A DNA stretch of 37,675 nucleotides from Bacteroidales bacterium UBA4788. GTDB lineage: Bacteria; Bacteroidota; Bacteroidia; Bacteroidales; VadinHA17. The notes under the pieces were generated by a model. That model made no database searches. It saw only the letters and a list, made by a program, of their open reading frames with translations, and was not told the origin of the DNA. Position 1 is the first letter of the stretch; every line of letters starts with the position of its first letter. Shown here piece by piece: positions 7,088 through 18,000 of the stretch. Both the position numbers and the translations under genes were made by a program. The stretch lies in the NCBI GenBank assembly GCA_002402965.1, contig DHGW01000016.1, positions 1-37,675 on the forward strand. The letters are read 5' to 3'.

Positions 7088-10000
7088 TCAAAGGTAAATA
7101 TCAACCCTGTTGTCCGGGCTGTCTGGCATTTCCGAAAACAGGGATGCCGGAATGACGGCTCCTCCCCGCCGATAGGGATTATCTTCGGCAGATTGAATTG
7201 CCCGCCTGCCGTTGATAAAGATCCTCTCCGGTCCGGAGGTATTGTCCCTGACTGTGTATCGGAATGAGACAGGACGGCCCATAAAATTCATTGAAACGGT
7301 CAGTCCGTTCAGTGAAAATGGCATAACCGGATCAATTATCACATTCCCCCATTCAATTCTCAGGCCGAGAAGGCGGGTCACGATGATGCCGATGTAAATA
7401 CCCGGACCGCTTGAATAAATCCGCCATCCACCCCTTAGGGTTACAGTGCCTTTATTGATTTCAGAATAAAGCCTGTCAGCCTCATAACGGTTCATGAAGA
7501 TTACATCCGAGCTGCTGTAATAGGTATTTGACTGCCGGATATCACCGCAGGGGACTGCCTTCCTGTAGCCTGCAGGAATTGCCATGCGCAGGGCATTAAG
7601 GAACGCCTCAGCCTGTCCTGTGCGGGCAAGGGCCTCTGCATAACGGATATGTTCATGCACATACATGAGTCCTATTTCGCGTCCGAAATATGTACTGCTC
7701 TCGGCTCTCTGAAAAAGGGCCTGAAGGCCACCATTGTACTTCAGTGGTCTGTCCATCAGGCGGGCACCGTCAGGACCGGTGAGGTGCTCTTTAATAAGGG
7801 CCTGATGCCTGCGTGCCTGACCTGCAGTGAAAATCCCGCTCAGGATGCCCCTGTTCATGGGCAGGATGCTGTACCTGATACCCGTTCTCTCATCAGCCGG
7901 ATGAAGCAGCAGGCTGAAACTCCCGTCATCCTCTGCAAGTCCGTAACCTGCAACAACGCCGTCTTTAACAAGGTGAGTGTTAAAATCTGTCTTTATCCGC
8001 TCACACAGATCATGAAATTCCCTTGCTTTGATGGCATCACCCATCATCAGACACACTTCGGCGTAATCCCTGAAGGCCTGGTAATTCATCTGCACTGTCC
8101 AGCTCGATATCATTCTCCTGGCCAGGTCCTTATTTACCGGCTGAAGGGAATCATTCCAGTCTCCACCGCCATATTGCACAAGGGAGGTGCCCGGGAAAAA
8201 CGAGTCTGTCACTTTTTTAACCATCCGGTTAAGATGCTCTCCGAGTGATTTTTCTATAGGATGCGATGTTTTTCCTTTATTGTGAAATGGGAGTGTTTCA
8301 TGTATAAATTCGAAATCACCTGTCACCCTTATGTAATTGCATAACGCGATAAGGCACCAGTACATAATGTCACCGTGAGCACTGTGTGCCCTTATCTCCC
8401 GGTAACTGTCGAACATCCACCACTGAGGCCATCCTCCGTCACGATCCTGGTTTGAGAAAACAATACGCAATACCTGTTTCGCTTCAGCATTCTTTTGCAT
8501 TGCCAGGAGGAGTTCTACCGGGCCCTGTGCCACATCGCGCGTTCCCCATGCCGCCCCGCTGAACTGTTCCAGCCCGTAGGGTGTGAGATAATGGGTAAGG
8601 GCATTCATGCCATACCATGGCAGTATCTCCCGTATAGCGGCAATGTCAGCCTGCTCTCCCTCCAGCGTCAGCCCCTGGCTGAGGTCAATCCACCTCGCCC
8701 GGGCATCAAGGGTGTCAGCCGCCCATTGGGTTTCCGCGTCATCAAAGTCAACAGTCTCTTCTTCACCGCATACCTCTCCGGTTATACTTATGTGAAAGCT
8801 GGCTGTCTCCGTAACATCGAAAATAAAAAGCTTATCTCCACTGGTTTCATTACCGCTGCTGAGTATCTCTTCGCCGCACGCCCGGTATCCTGTTCCTGTT
8901 GTCCGGGCCGTTATCCGGAAGCGGGCTCCCGGAAACCTTGTTGCTATAATGCTTTCCGGATCAGGAATGACAATATGGCTGCCTTCCGCTTCGCCCGGAA
9001 TCACTCTCCAGCCGTTGAGGTCATCAAAATGATGGGTGACCAGCAGCCTGATCCCTTTACCGCTCAGTACCCTGAAGGCCATGTTCACCCGTGGTGATCT
9101 GATGGAGGCCCATGTTCGTACCTGGAAGCAATGGTCGCCCTGTCTGTAAATCCACCTGCAGCTGTTGAGCCCTGTCTCAAATGCCGAAGGAACGCCAAGA
9201 AGCCTGAATTTGCCGTCTATTTCAACGAAGATCCGTTGCCCGGTCTCAGGGGAAAGGTTAAACTGGCTGTTGCAAACAGAGAGGAGGGTGTTAAAGTTGG
9301 TGTTGCCCTGTGTGAGATGCGAGTTGAATACTCCAAATGCGAATGCCGTCGTTGACATGATCCTTTCATCAGGTGTAAACCCGGCTGCAGCCTGCATGAT
9401 ATGTCCGTGAGGCCGGTCAACCAGGCTCTCTTTTGCACGCAGCATGATGTGCTTGTTATCACCGCTGAAAAACGAAATCAGCTCACCCACATGGATTTCA
9501 CGGTGACGTCTCTCACTGCCGAAAAATCTGTCAAGTTCTGCCTCATTCAGATCCTCAGCCTGCATGAAATCGGGGTGATTGAACAGGCTGGTTAACGGTT
9601 TCATCCAGACACCTTTTTCCCCGGTCACACGCTGACGGGAAAATTCGCGCAAAAGGCCGGGAATCCTTTCAAGGTCGGTCAGCGAGGTGGCAGGGCGATG
9701 GTTGCGCAGAAACTTTGCCACAAAGGCGCTGCTGTGCCCCGCTCCGGCAGGAAGGTCAAATGCCGCCTCCCGGAGGGCAACAACAGAAGATTCCCCGGCA
9801 TATTCCCCTCCCAGCTTGTCCGATACAACTCCTTCCGGGATGCCCGTCTGGCGGTATGTACGGCCGTAAAACTGCATTCCGTCAGTGCTTGCGGCGACAG
9901 CGCCGTTAACGCACGCAATCAGGAGCCATGGGTGTCCGCGGGCCTCCTTCATGTTCTGACGGCAGCATATGACTGAACCGTACACAGGGTCTTCAAGTAT

Positions 10001-10432
10001 CCTCCGTTCAAGATACTGGCTTATATAATATTCATTTACCGGTCCGGATCCGGCTAATTTAAGGCCAACGTCCTGCACGTAGATCAGATCAAGCATCTGG
10101 CCTTCACCTGAGTTATTCTGGATATCCACGCTCCACTCCCAACTCAGGCTCTTTTCGGACAATTTCAGGAGACACTCGTATTCCAGTCCCCCCCAGTTAC
10201 CAACGATCCTGAGATGATTTTTCCCGGCGCGAAACCTGGTGTCACTGCCCGGACCCATCAGTGGCCTGTACTCAATCGGTACACCTCTTTTTCTCAGCCA
10301 TATATTTGCAGAGGCTCCCGCATAGATCGTACTTGTCCGTAGGCTTACCCTTACAGGATCAGCATCAATTGCACTTACCAGACCGCTTTGAAGTATGTCT
10401 GCTGACAGCCCGACGGAGTTACTTATTTTCAT
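7088..10432 (-). CDS. GH94 phosphorylase, likely 1,2-beta-oligoglucan phosphorylase
   Basis: This enzyme of about 1,114 residues should split 1,2-beta-glucooligosaccharides with phosphate, giving alpha-glucose 1-phosphate and a chain one unit shorter. The GH94 catalytic half shows GTRDVAQGP (about 631-639), DGGWPQWWMFD (about 666-676) and GGGDWNDS (about 756-763), whose first Asp (about 758) is the expected general acid. The N-terminal half (GNTNFNTLLSV, WASIRSPRVNMAF) is the beta-sandwich and linker seen in GH94. The length matches characterised oligoglucan phosphorylases, about 1,100 residues, and exceeds cellobiose phosphorylase at about 800. There is no signal peptide, so it acts in the cytoplasm. 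I chose the ATG at 10432, which overlaps the stop codon of the GH35 gene; a GTG precedes it directly. The specificity rests on length and on the GH144 neighbours. Confidence 0.85.
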   Translation of the reverse strand: MKISNSVGLSADILQSGLVSAIDADPVRVSLRTSTIYAGASANIWLRKRGVPIEYRPLMGPGSDTRFRAGKNHLRIVGNWGGLEYECLLKLSEKSLSWEWSVDIQNNSGEGQMLDLIYVQDVGLKLAGSGPVNEYYISQYLERRILEDPVYGSVICCRQNMKEARGHPWLLIACVNGAVAASTDGMQFYGRTYRQTGIPEGVVSDKLGGEYAGESSVVALREAAFDLPAGAGHSSAFVAKFLRNHRPATSLTDLERIPGLLREFSRQRVTGEKGVWMKPLTSLFNHPDFMQAEDLNEAELDRFFGSERRHREIHVGELISFFSGDNKHIMLRAKESLVDRPHGHIMQAAAGFTPDERIMSTTAFAFGVFNSHLTQGNTNFNTLLSVCNSQFNLSPETGQRIFVEIDGKFRLLGVPSAFETGLNSCRWIYRQGDHCFQVRTWASIRSPRVNMAFRVLSGKGIRLLVTHHFDDLNGWRVIPGEAEGSHIVIPDPESIIATRFPGARFRITARTTGTGYRACGEEILSSGNETSGDKLFIFDVTETASFHISITGEVCGEEETVDFDDAETQWAADTLDARARWIDLSQGLTLEGEQADIAAIREILPWYGMNALTHYLTPYGLEQFSGAAWGTRDVAQGPVELLLAMQKNAEAKQVLRIVFSNQDRDGGWPQWWMFDSYREIRAHSAHGDIMYWCLIALCNYIRVTGDFEFIHETLPFHNKGKTSHPIEKSLGEHLNRMVKKVTDSFFPGTSLVQYGGGDWNDSLQPVNKDLARRMISSWTVQMNYQAFRDYAEVCLMMGDAIKAREFHDLCERIKTDFNTHLVKDGVVAGYGLAEDDGSFSLLLHPADERTGIRYSILPMNRGILSGIFTAGQARRHQALIKEHLTGPDGARLMDRPLKYNGGLQALFQRAESSTYFGREIGLMYVHEHIRYAEALARTGQAEAFLNALRMAIPAGYRKAVPCGDIRQSNTYYSSSDVIFMNRYEADRLYSEINKGTVTLRGGWRIYSSGPGIYIGIIVTRLLGLRIEWGNVIIDPVMPFSLNGLTVSMNFMGRPVSFRYTVRDNTSGPERIFINGRRAIQSAEDNPYRRGGAVIPASLFSEMPDSPDNRVDIYL

Positions 10433-12860
10433 CACTGAATCTGATTTTAAGATTCATCTCCTTCTTATGGTCATGACTGTATGTCAACGCAATACGATCA
10501 CCAATGCGGGTAAATCCGACATTGGTGCCACCAATATCGGCTGACTTGATATTAACTGCATTCTGACCTTCGAATACAGTTTCACCCTGTAGGTCGCGCT
10601 CACCACAGAGGGTGAGGTGTAATTCGCCATACTTCATTTCATGGCCGAGAATATCTGAAGAAGAGTGCAGGATTTTCAGTCCTCTGGAGATTTCCAGGCA
10701 TACCGGTGTCAGCACGCTGTATAAACCGGGCCAGGTGATCTTTTTGCCTGACAGTGGAAGGTTTACTGCCTCTCCGGATTCCGGGTGAGTATAGGTGATC
10801 ATCCCGCTTCGCTCCTCATTATAATAGTTCGCGACAAAAAGCAGTGCCTTACCATTGGGGGCAAATCGTTCCCTTACCGTCAGATAAGCATTATCTGACG
10901 ATGCCTGTCTCAGTTTGGCTCCGGATCTTTTCAGGAGAGCCTCATATACCGGCTTGTGCCCCTCCGTGTCGAACCCTAGCCAGGTGCCGAGGTACGTAAC
11001 GGTTCCTTTTCCTACATTCCCGGTGAATCCGCATGGAGCGCCGCTGATGGTCCGTGCAATTATTTCAGTGCCGGCCAGTGACCCCTCTGCAAAGGTCATA
11101 ATCGGATTACTGCATTTGATGTCCCGGAAACCGAGAATATCTATGAGGGGTGAATCTATGATCTCGCTGCCTGACGGTGACAGGTTCAGCGCATCACGCA
11201 GCACGGTGCACTTTTTCTGAGACAGTTCACGGTCTGGCATATACGGGTATATGACGGCACTACCGCCGCCTGTGATGTAATCGGCTATTGTATGTTGTGC
11301 CGGGGCATCCATCTCATCGGTAACAAAGGCCCATACCTGTTTGTAGTGACTTAATGATTCTGCTGTGGCACTGTTCAGGTCAGCCATGTCGTAGTCTATG
11401 TTGAGAATCTGCAACACCCTGAGCAATCCGTCAAAGTAAGCCGGTCTGCGTATGGCAGAGGGAACAAACCTGAGGCCGCTCGCGCCGGAGGGCCGCTCAA
11501 GCTCAGTGGCATAAGCGGGAGGGTAAAAGAGGACGCATACCTCTGCCCTTCGCCGGGCTTCAACGATTATGTCTCCGGACACCTTCAGTATCCGGCTCAT
11601 TCTTTCCACCGAGGCGAATGCGCTTGTACGGTCGCCCTCTGCTGTCAATGGGGTGAACCAGTAGAAAGTATCGCCTGAATACCCTTTCCTCTCTGCATTA
11701 CGTCCCTGTGAAAACATATAATAGTTCCATCCCGTCAGACCGTTGGTAATACTTGCCTTATAAAACAGGTCCATTTCGCGTGGGTTCGTCACAACGTGAT
11801 ATTCCCGTGATCCGCTCTGGAACTCGGCGGCAAAAAGCGGTCCCCTTCCCTGCATCGCACCGGTAATGTCATTTACAATACGGTCGTCATGCATGTTCCG
11901 GTATGACACGAATTCAGGAATATGATCGACACCGAAAATTATCTCACTCTTCTCATTGAAAAGATCCTCGTACATTGTGATATTGACCGGAAACTCATAA
12001 CCGTTGCCATATATCCATCCGGGAAGATTGTGGTAGAGCGGAACCGTCACGCCTCTCTCCCTTGCCATGCCGGTCAGAACTCTGAGATAATCACCGTAGT
12101 ACCTCCTCCAGAACAGGTGCCATTCATTGTCGCGTCCCCGGTCGCCTGGGGAAGCATAAGGTGTCTGACCATCGGGCGGGAGCTCAATCTGGTCAAATCC
12201 GGTGTACTTTGTTCCCCATAGATTATTAAGCTCACTGATGCTGCCGAATCTCTCCTCCAGCCACGGGATAAACCTTTCCCGCACGCCGTTGCCATAGTCA
12301 GCCTGATGCGCAAGCCATGAAAACACTCCAATCTCATTGCATATCTGCATCATGATTACAGGTCCGCCACCGGAGGTCTCATTCCGCCTGATCAGAGGCA
12401 TTATCCTGTCATACCACAGTCCCACCCTTTCAAGGTACTTTTCATTGAAGAGGCTGACACCGTCGCTCATAACCCTGCTGCCACTGCGGGTACGCATCCT
12501 GACCTCCTCACCGTACTTTTCAATGAACCAGTCAGGCAGACCTGCTCCCCTGAATTCGGCAAGAATAAAGGGACCCGGCTTTACAATGCATGTCAGTCCG
12601 TGCTCATGGCAACTGCTGAGCCATCCTTCAAGGTCCTTCTCAGGGCATGTTGAGCCGACAAAGTCGAACAGGCCCTCTTCAGGCTCGTGCCATGCCCACG
12701 GGATATATGTGCTTACCGATGTGAGACCGGCCTTCACTGCCTCATCAAGGTGCCTGTTCCACAGTTCGCGCCTGATCCTGAAATAGTGTATCTCTCCGGA
12801 ATTGAGAAATACTTTTTTATCATTCTGAATGAAATTTCGTCCCTTAATACTGAATCCCAT
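10419..12860 (-). CDS. GH35-family protein, candidate beta-1,2-glucosyltransferase
   Basis: The protein is 813 residues from the ATG at 12860. An upstream start at 13004 would overlap the transporter gene and add 48 residues of poor quality. The GH35 TIM barrel is clear: SGEIHYFRI (21-29), GLTSVSTYIPWAWHEP (45-60), the acid/base candidate Glu176 in QICNEIG and the nucleophile candidate Glu346 in FAAEFQSG. Most GH35 enzymes are beta-galactosidases. However, a GH35 protein from an Ignavibacterium endo-beta-1,2-glucanase cluster is known to be a beta-1,2-glucosyltransferase using sophorose as donor, and the neighbours here are the same type. The absence of a signal peptide places it in the cytoplasm beside the phosphorylase. 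Its last bases overlap the phosphorylase start, so the two are translationally coupled. The GH35 call is firm; the transferase role is inferred. Confidence 0.83.
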   Translation of the reverse strand: MGFSIKGRNFIQNDKKVFLNSGEIHYFRIRRELWNRHLDEAVKAGLTSVSTYIPWAWHEPEEGLFDFVGSTCPEKDLEGWLSSCHEHGLTCIVKPGPFILAEFRGAGLPDWFIEKYGEEVRMRTRSGSRVMSDGVSLFNEKYLERVGLWYDRIMPLIRRNETSGGGPVIMMQICNEIGVFSWLAHQADYGNGVRERFIPWLEERFGSISELNNLWGTKYTGFDQIELPPDGQTPYASPGDRGRDNEWHLFWRRYYGDYLRVLTGMARERGVTVPLYHNLPGWIYGNGYEFPVNITMYEDLFNEKSEIIFGVDHIPEFVSYRNMHDDRIVNDITGAMQGRGPLFAAEFQSGSREYHVVTNPREMDLFYKASITNGLTGWNYYMFSQGRNAERKGYSGDTFYWFTPLTAEGDRTSAFASVERMSRILKVSGDIIVEARRRAEVCVLFYPPAYATELERPSGASGLRFVPSAIRRPAYFDGLLRVLQILNIDYDMADLNSATAESLSHYKQVWAFVTDEMDAPAQHTIADYITGGGSAVIYPYMPDRELSQKKCTVLRDALNLSPSGSEIIDSPLIDILGFRDIKCSNPIMTFAEGSLAGTEIIARTISGAPCGFTGNVGKGTVTYLGTWLGFDTEGHKPVYEALLKRSGAKLRQASSDNAYLTVRERFAPNGKALLFVANYYNEERSGMITYTHPESGEAVNLPLSGKKITWPGLYSVLTPVCLEISRGLKILHSSSDILGHEMKYGELHLTLCGERDLQGETVFEGQNAVNIKSADIGGTNVGFTRIGDRIALTYSHDHKKEMNLKIRFSDENK

Positions 12861-12882
12861 GGCAATTAAATTATTGTCCAGA

Positions 12883-12904
12883 CAGCCGGCAATTCTTCCG
12901 GCTG
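12883..12904 (-). other. Intercistronic stem-loop before the GH35 gene
   Basis: CAGCCGG (12883-12889) and CCGGCTG (12898-12904) form a 7-bp stem with an 8-base loop in the mRNA between the transporter stop and the GH35 start. There is no U-tract immediately after it, so it may be a processing or stability element rather than a terminator. Confidence 0.35.
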
Positions 12905-12921
12905 CATATTGATGTTCTTTT

Positions 12922-15003
12922 TCATATCCCCTGCAGTTCCCCCTGATGCCCTGTACCCTCATTATCGTCCTTTTCCCTCTGCCTGAGCAGTTCCTTGATC
13001 TCAAATGACCTTTTCTCAGTAAGGGTATAACGCACAGCGAAGAAGAGAGCCAGAAGACTCAGGAGCAGCGGCAGCCCTATCTCAACAACCCTCATCATCA
13101 GGAGAGTATACGGCGACTGCTTCTTGAGAGGCTCGATGTCCTCCTCAATGGCTGCCAGTTCCCGGACAAGGATTGCAGGAGAGGATGCTGCGTTCAGGCC
13201 ATTTACCCGGTCATGAATGTCAGAGATGTTCTGTGTCAGCTGAGAGGTGTGCTCCCTGCTCTTCTCATGCTGCTTTATCCTTGCCCGCAGGTGTGCCAGA
13301 AGGTCAAAGGAATATATCCTTGCCTTCGTAAGTCCTGACTGCATTACAAGCGGTATTGCTGCCCTGAGAAGTGAGTCCGCATGCACCGGTTCTGCCATGG
13401 CCAACGACCTTTCGGTGGTCTCCAGTTCCTGAATCAGAGACCCTGTAACTGCAGAAGCATTCATGAGCACATTCTTTCTCTGTGCATCATTTTCTGCCCG
13501 CCCTGATTTCTTCTTCTCAGGTTTCTTTGTAATCTCATTATCCAGGTATGCTTTATAATCCTTTGATTCCTTGAGAGCTCCTGCAATCTGCAACCGCACT
13601 GTTTTAAGTCCCTCTTCGGAGGCACTGACACTGCCATCATAGTTCTGCCACACCTCAATCTTACTTTGCATTTCCCGGATGCTCCCCTGCAGGCTGTCTA
13701 CCTTTGTGACCTGGGTCTGATCAAAGAGTGTCAGCGTAATCAGGATCCCGGCCACGAAACTTGCGAAGGCTGTTCCAAGCTTAATGAACCACCAGAATAT
13801 CGAGTAATAACTCCCTTCCGACCTGCGTCCTGTCCTCAGTTCATCCTCATCGCATATGTCGCCTACCATCGATGCCCCAAGGGTGAAGAAAAAGAGCATT
13901 CCGGCTGAAAGCAGAATTGTGGGGATTAATACCAGGTAAGGATGCTGGGGATTATAGCACACGATTTTCGAGAGCTGAGCAAAGCACATCAGCAGCATGG
14001 CAATGATCAGGGTGTTTCTTTTGCCAAGTTTCGGACTTATCAGGTTGAGCGGGAATACTGCAAGGACCCCGGTAATTGCCCAGACAGTGCCGTTTATGCC
14101 CAGGAGTCTTGCTCCTTCAATCTTGTCACCGCCGAAAACGTAAAAGATGGGAATATAGGACCCGAGAAGGTTGACGAAGTTAAAGCCCATGGCCAGGGTA
14201 AAGATTGTAAGGACCAGGTAAATGAAGTTCTTGTTTGTCCCGACAACCTTCATATCTGTCCAGAAGTGAGTCTTTTCCTGTTTGACAACCTTCACAAACC
14301 CGGGTTCACGCAGTTTGGCCGTCCACCAGAAGGAGAGCGGTATAAGCACAGCCGCTATGAGTAGTGATACATATCTCATCCCGTCAGCCTCATTCCCTCC
14401 GGGCCCCCTGAAGGCCTCGGTGTTGGCCAGGGCAAAGAGCCATGGAGTGCTCATTGCGAACAGGTTTCCGATAAAACTCTTTCCGCTGAAAAGACGGGTT
14501 CGCTCGTGAGGATCATTTGTCATCTCCATCCCAAGCGCTCCGTGAGGGATCTCGAATACGGTGGTGGCAGTGAAAAACAGTAGCAGGGCCACCAGGATAT
14601 AAACGAGCTGGAACCTCTGAAACCCTGCATCACTTGGGAACCAGGCGTGGACTGCCTCACCCTTGGGAATCCACCACATAACCACAAAGAACACCGCAAC
14701 AGCTATGCCCCCTATCAGGAGGTAAGGCCTCCGGCGTCCCCACCTTGTACGGGTGTTGTCAGAGAGATGGCCGACAATCGGATCGGAGAATGCATCCCAC
14801 AACCTGGGGATTATCATAATAAGTCCAAGCCAGAAGGCACTCAGTCCAAGGCTTATATTGCCCATCAGGCCAACAAGCTGTCCGGCAATGTTGAACAGGG
14901 CGATGGGGATTATACCTCCTGCCGAATAGGCAGCCAGCTGACCAAAAGATATATGACCATTGCGCCTGGCGGACTTCAGAGTGCTCTTGTCTCTCCCTTC
15001 CAT
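12922..15003 (-). CDS. GPH-family sugar:cation symporter with large periplasmic insertion
   Basis: This inner-membrane carrier of 693 residues should import the oligosaccharides for the cytoplasmic GH94 and GH35 enzymes. The GPH/MFS signature is plain: the first helices, then FSDPIVGHLSDNTRTRWGRR (72-91), and the central DICDEDELRTGRRSEG (382-397) typical of MelB-like members. Normal members have 450-500 residues. Here about 205 extra residues, rich in Lys, Glu and Ser and mostly helical, lie between helix 11 (about 405-428) and helix 12 (about 633-658). With both termini inside, this loop faces the periplasm. A charged cytoplasmic tail ends the protein. Spacing to the upstream gene is 20 bases, so it belongs to the operon. 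Substrate is inferred from context. Confidence 0.88.
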   Translation of the reverse strand: MEGRDKSTLKSARRNGHISFGQLAAYSAGGIIPIALFNIAGQLVGLMGNISLGLSAFWLGLIMIIPRLWDAFSDPIVGHLSDNTRTRWGRRRPYLLIGGIAVAVFFVVMWWIPKGEAVHAWFPSDAGFQRFQLVYILVALLLFFTATTVFEIPHGALGMEMTNDPHERTRLFSGKSFIGNLFAMSTPWLFALANTEAFRGPGGNEADGMRYVSLLIAAVLIPLSFWWTAKLREPGFVKVVKQEKTHFWTDMKVVGTNKNFIYLVLTIFTLAMGFNFVNLLGSYIPIFYVFGGDKIEGARLLGINGTVWAITGVLAVFPLNLISPKLGKRNTLIIAMLLMCFAQLSKIVCYNPQHPYLVLIPTILLSAGMLFFFTLGASMVGDICDEDELRTGRRSEGSYYSIFWWFIKLGTAFASFVAGILITLTLFDQTQVTKVDSLQGSIREMQSKIEVWQNYDGSVSASEEGLKTVRLQIAGALKESKDYKAYLDNEITKKPEKKKSGRAENDAQRKNVLMNASAVTGSLIQELETTERSLAMAEPVHADSLLRAAIPLVMQSGLTKARIYSFDLLAHLRARIKQHEKSREHTSQLTQNISDIHDRVNGLNAASSPAILVRELAAIEEDIEPLKKQSPYTLLMMRVVEIGLPLLLSLLALFFAVRYTLTEKRSFEIKELLRQREKDDNEGTGHQGELQGI

Positions 15004-15023
15004 GAAAATAGTTTTTTCAGCAG

Positions 15024-18000
15024 TTAATAATTTATCTCCACTTCAGCAGGTATCTCCCTTAAACTGACCTCACCCGCCCTGAACTCGAGGCATTCCTTTC
15101 CGTTTACCTTTACGGAAGAGGGCATTTTGCCGCCGTTGAAATTCCTGATCCTGATACCACCTGCGGGTATCTCCGCATCGCCTGCCAATGAAATGACATA
15201 CATGCTTCCATTCTTTTTGACTGAGTAGGATATTTCCCCGTAGTATGTAGGCAGATTTTCAACGGACATTCCTTCCGGCGAGTCAATCCAGTCCTGGTAC
15301 AGGGCAGATGCAATGACAAGGGTCTGGTCGTCTTCGTTTTCATATACGAACATGGACCTGACGGCATTGATAAAATCGCTTCCGCACCATGTATGAGGCA
15401 TATCACCTATAAAACCGGGGTGACGGTAGTCATGCCATACAACCTCTGCCCAGTGATTCCACCTGCCGGTTTCCGGACGCTGGTCATCAAGAAAGTAATC
15501 AATCAGTTCATGTGCCCTGTCAGGCTGGTCAAGCATGATGAACGAGCCTATCAGGCGGTTCTCATATGGGGTGTAATTGACCCACCCGGCTTTACCATCC
15601 CTTCTGTTCGTGAAGAAGGCGTAATACTTATCAAATGTGTTGTAAACCTGAGGTACTGGCATGTTGGCAAGTTCATTGCACGGTGTCAGGGCGATGGTTG
15701 TTGATGTGGCATCAAAATCGCCAAGCTCGACACAGCCCGGTATATAATCTATGTTTCTAACCTTCATTGCAAGATCGAGGGAGCTGTACAGGTTCGTCCG
15801 GAACGTGTCACGGATAGCGGCTATCCTTTCGTAGCTCGCAGATTCGCCCAGTATTTTCTGTATTTCGGCTGCATCCTTCAGACCCTTGATAGTAAAGAAA
15901 TTATCCCAGTAGGAGTGCATCGGCTTCGCGGAATAACCTTCATGACTGATCGATTCTGGCACCAAACCGTAATAAGCCCTGATACTGTCATTTCCATCGC
16001 GGAAATGTTCACCGGATCTCTCGGCAATCAGTGATTCTATATAGTCAACCGCCCTCAGAACATTGTCGTTTTTTGATCGCAGGAAAGCGGTATCACGTGT
16101 AAAATTGAAATATTCGCGGATGAGATAGATGAGTTCACCATGACTATCATGCTCCGGCACCGGATCCGGGCCTCTGAAATCGACAACACACGGAACCTTA
16201 CCGTTCTCATACTGATGAGCTGCATACCAGTCAATGAAATCACGTACCTCAGGTACGATACCCGATTTGAGCAGGGCTGATGAAGTCAGTGCCCCGTCAC
16301 GTATCCAGCTTCTTTCGTAGGACCTCGATCCGGGCTGAATGCCGACGTTATCCATGTTGATCAGTATATACACGAGATTGGATTTCCATGTTTCAATTAT
16401 CCTGTCAGCCGACGCCGGCAGCCTGAACCTGATGTGATCTGTTTTTGCTTTCCAGAAATCTGCCGCCCCGTAAAAACCTTCGGAGATTTCAGTCTTACCC
16501 TTATTCTCCGCAATTGATTCTCTTCCATGGTACGGGACTGAGACAAACAGTTCAGTCTGCTCACCGGGCTCAAGGTGAATGTCATACCTGATTACCCCAT
16601 TTGTCATCCCGGACGGATCGGAGGCTGTTCTTCCCGCCGGCATTTCACCTCTGCGGATCATATCAACGATGTTGCCCTCATCAGCCTGTGATGCACCGAA
16701 GGCATCGTACTTCCGTGTCGTCATGATCACCTTATCATCAACGACTATCAGACCCGGTGTCTCTTCACCTATTGAGTTTATCTTCCCGGTGCCTCCCGTT
16801 GTGTTCAGGAACTGGTAATAGGGGTTGACCTGAAACGGACGTACAAGCAGGAAGAGTTCAAGGTCCACATGCCTGTCTGTGTGGTTGTCAAGCGCGTAGC
16901 CAATATTCAATACGGAATTTACATTCGCCGTGCCTCCCGATGATACCCCCGTTGTGAACTTCAGTCCGCCATGGTTCCATGTAACAGAGGGAATAAAGTC
17001 AAACTCACCTCCGGATCCGGGGAATCCCAGCGACTGAACAGGTTCCGTATTACTCCAGTTAAAAAGGCTGTCCCCGATTCTCACCATCGGCTCGATAGAA
17101 AATAGGGACTTGTCAACCTCAACCATCCCCTCTTCATTAATCAGCGCCTCCCTGGTGTCATTGTTGACACCTGTAATGGTCCAGTAGGAAGCACGTTCCG
17201 AAAAGTATCCGGGATAATTCCCGGCAGGTGAATTCTTCGCACAGTAAATTATGAAATCATTGGGCGTCATTGTGCTCCTGATATCAGGAATCTCTATCGA
17301 TGCTATGCCAAACCCGGCATCTGCGGGGGCATTATCAAGATCCAGCCTGAGATATCTTGCTTCGGCCTCCGGGAGTCTGATGAAGCTTACCTCCCAGCGG
17401 TTTGCAGGGACAGAATAGCTTTTTTCCCAGGTAAAGCCGTCATTCGAAAGGAAAATATCAAAACTCCCGGCCTGATGGCCTTTCAGCCATTTAATCTGCA
17501 GACCTCCGAACTCGCGTTTGATTCCGAAGTCAACAGTAACATTCTGGTTCCTGCTTTTTCGGCTTTGCCAGTATGTCTGATCGTTACCGTCAAATATCAG
17601 GGCAGGGCGATGCTGCCTGGCAGATGACGAGACTGAGACAGCCGGCACCGGCCAGGTGTTCACCTCGGGGCCTAGAGGCTCGAACCGCAGGTCATCGATC
17701 CACAGGGTGCCCTTTCCACCCACAAAGGATGCAACGGTAAACTCTATCCTGTCAATCCTGCTCAGATCCTGCCCGCCAGCCGGCCCCCATGCAAATTCAA
17801 TATGGCGCTTTTTGATACGGATTTTCTTCCACTCACCAGGGAATGAATAGTTCCTGTTATTGACCCACCACACATTGTTCCCGGTACTGTCAATGAATTT
17901 TATCTCAAAGTTATTTGAAGGCGATTCTGCCTTAAGCCAAAAGGTGAACTCAAAATTTTCAGGGAGATCTATCGGGAAGAGTTTCTGGATACCTCCGTAA

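Noticed and set aside
7649..9097. Long plus-strand open frames of about 200 codons opposite the GH94 gene
   Set aside because: They have no recognisable domain or signal and lie wholly inside a strongly conserved gene. They are shadow frames of a moderately GC-rich coding region.
12861..13004. N-terminal extension of 48 residues for the GH35 protein
   Set aside because: It overlaps the end of the transporter gene, is rich in Arg, Cys and Gly unlike the rest, and the family begins at the internal MGFSIKGRNF, preceded by AT-rich leader typical of this phylum.
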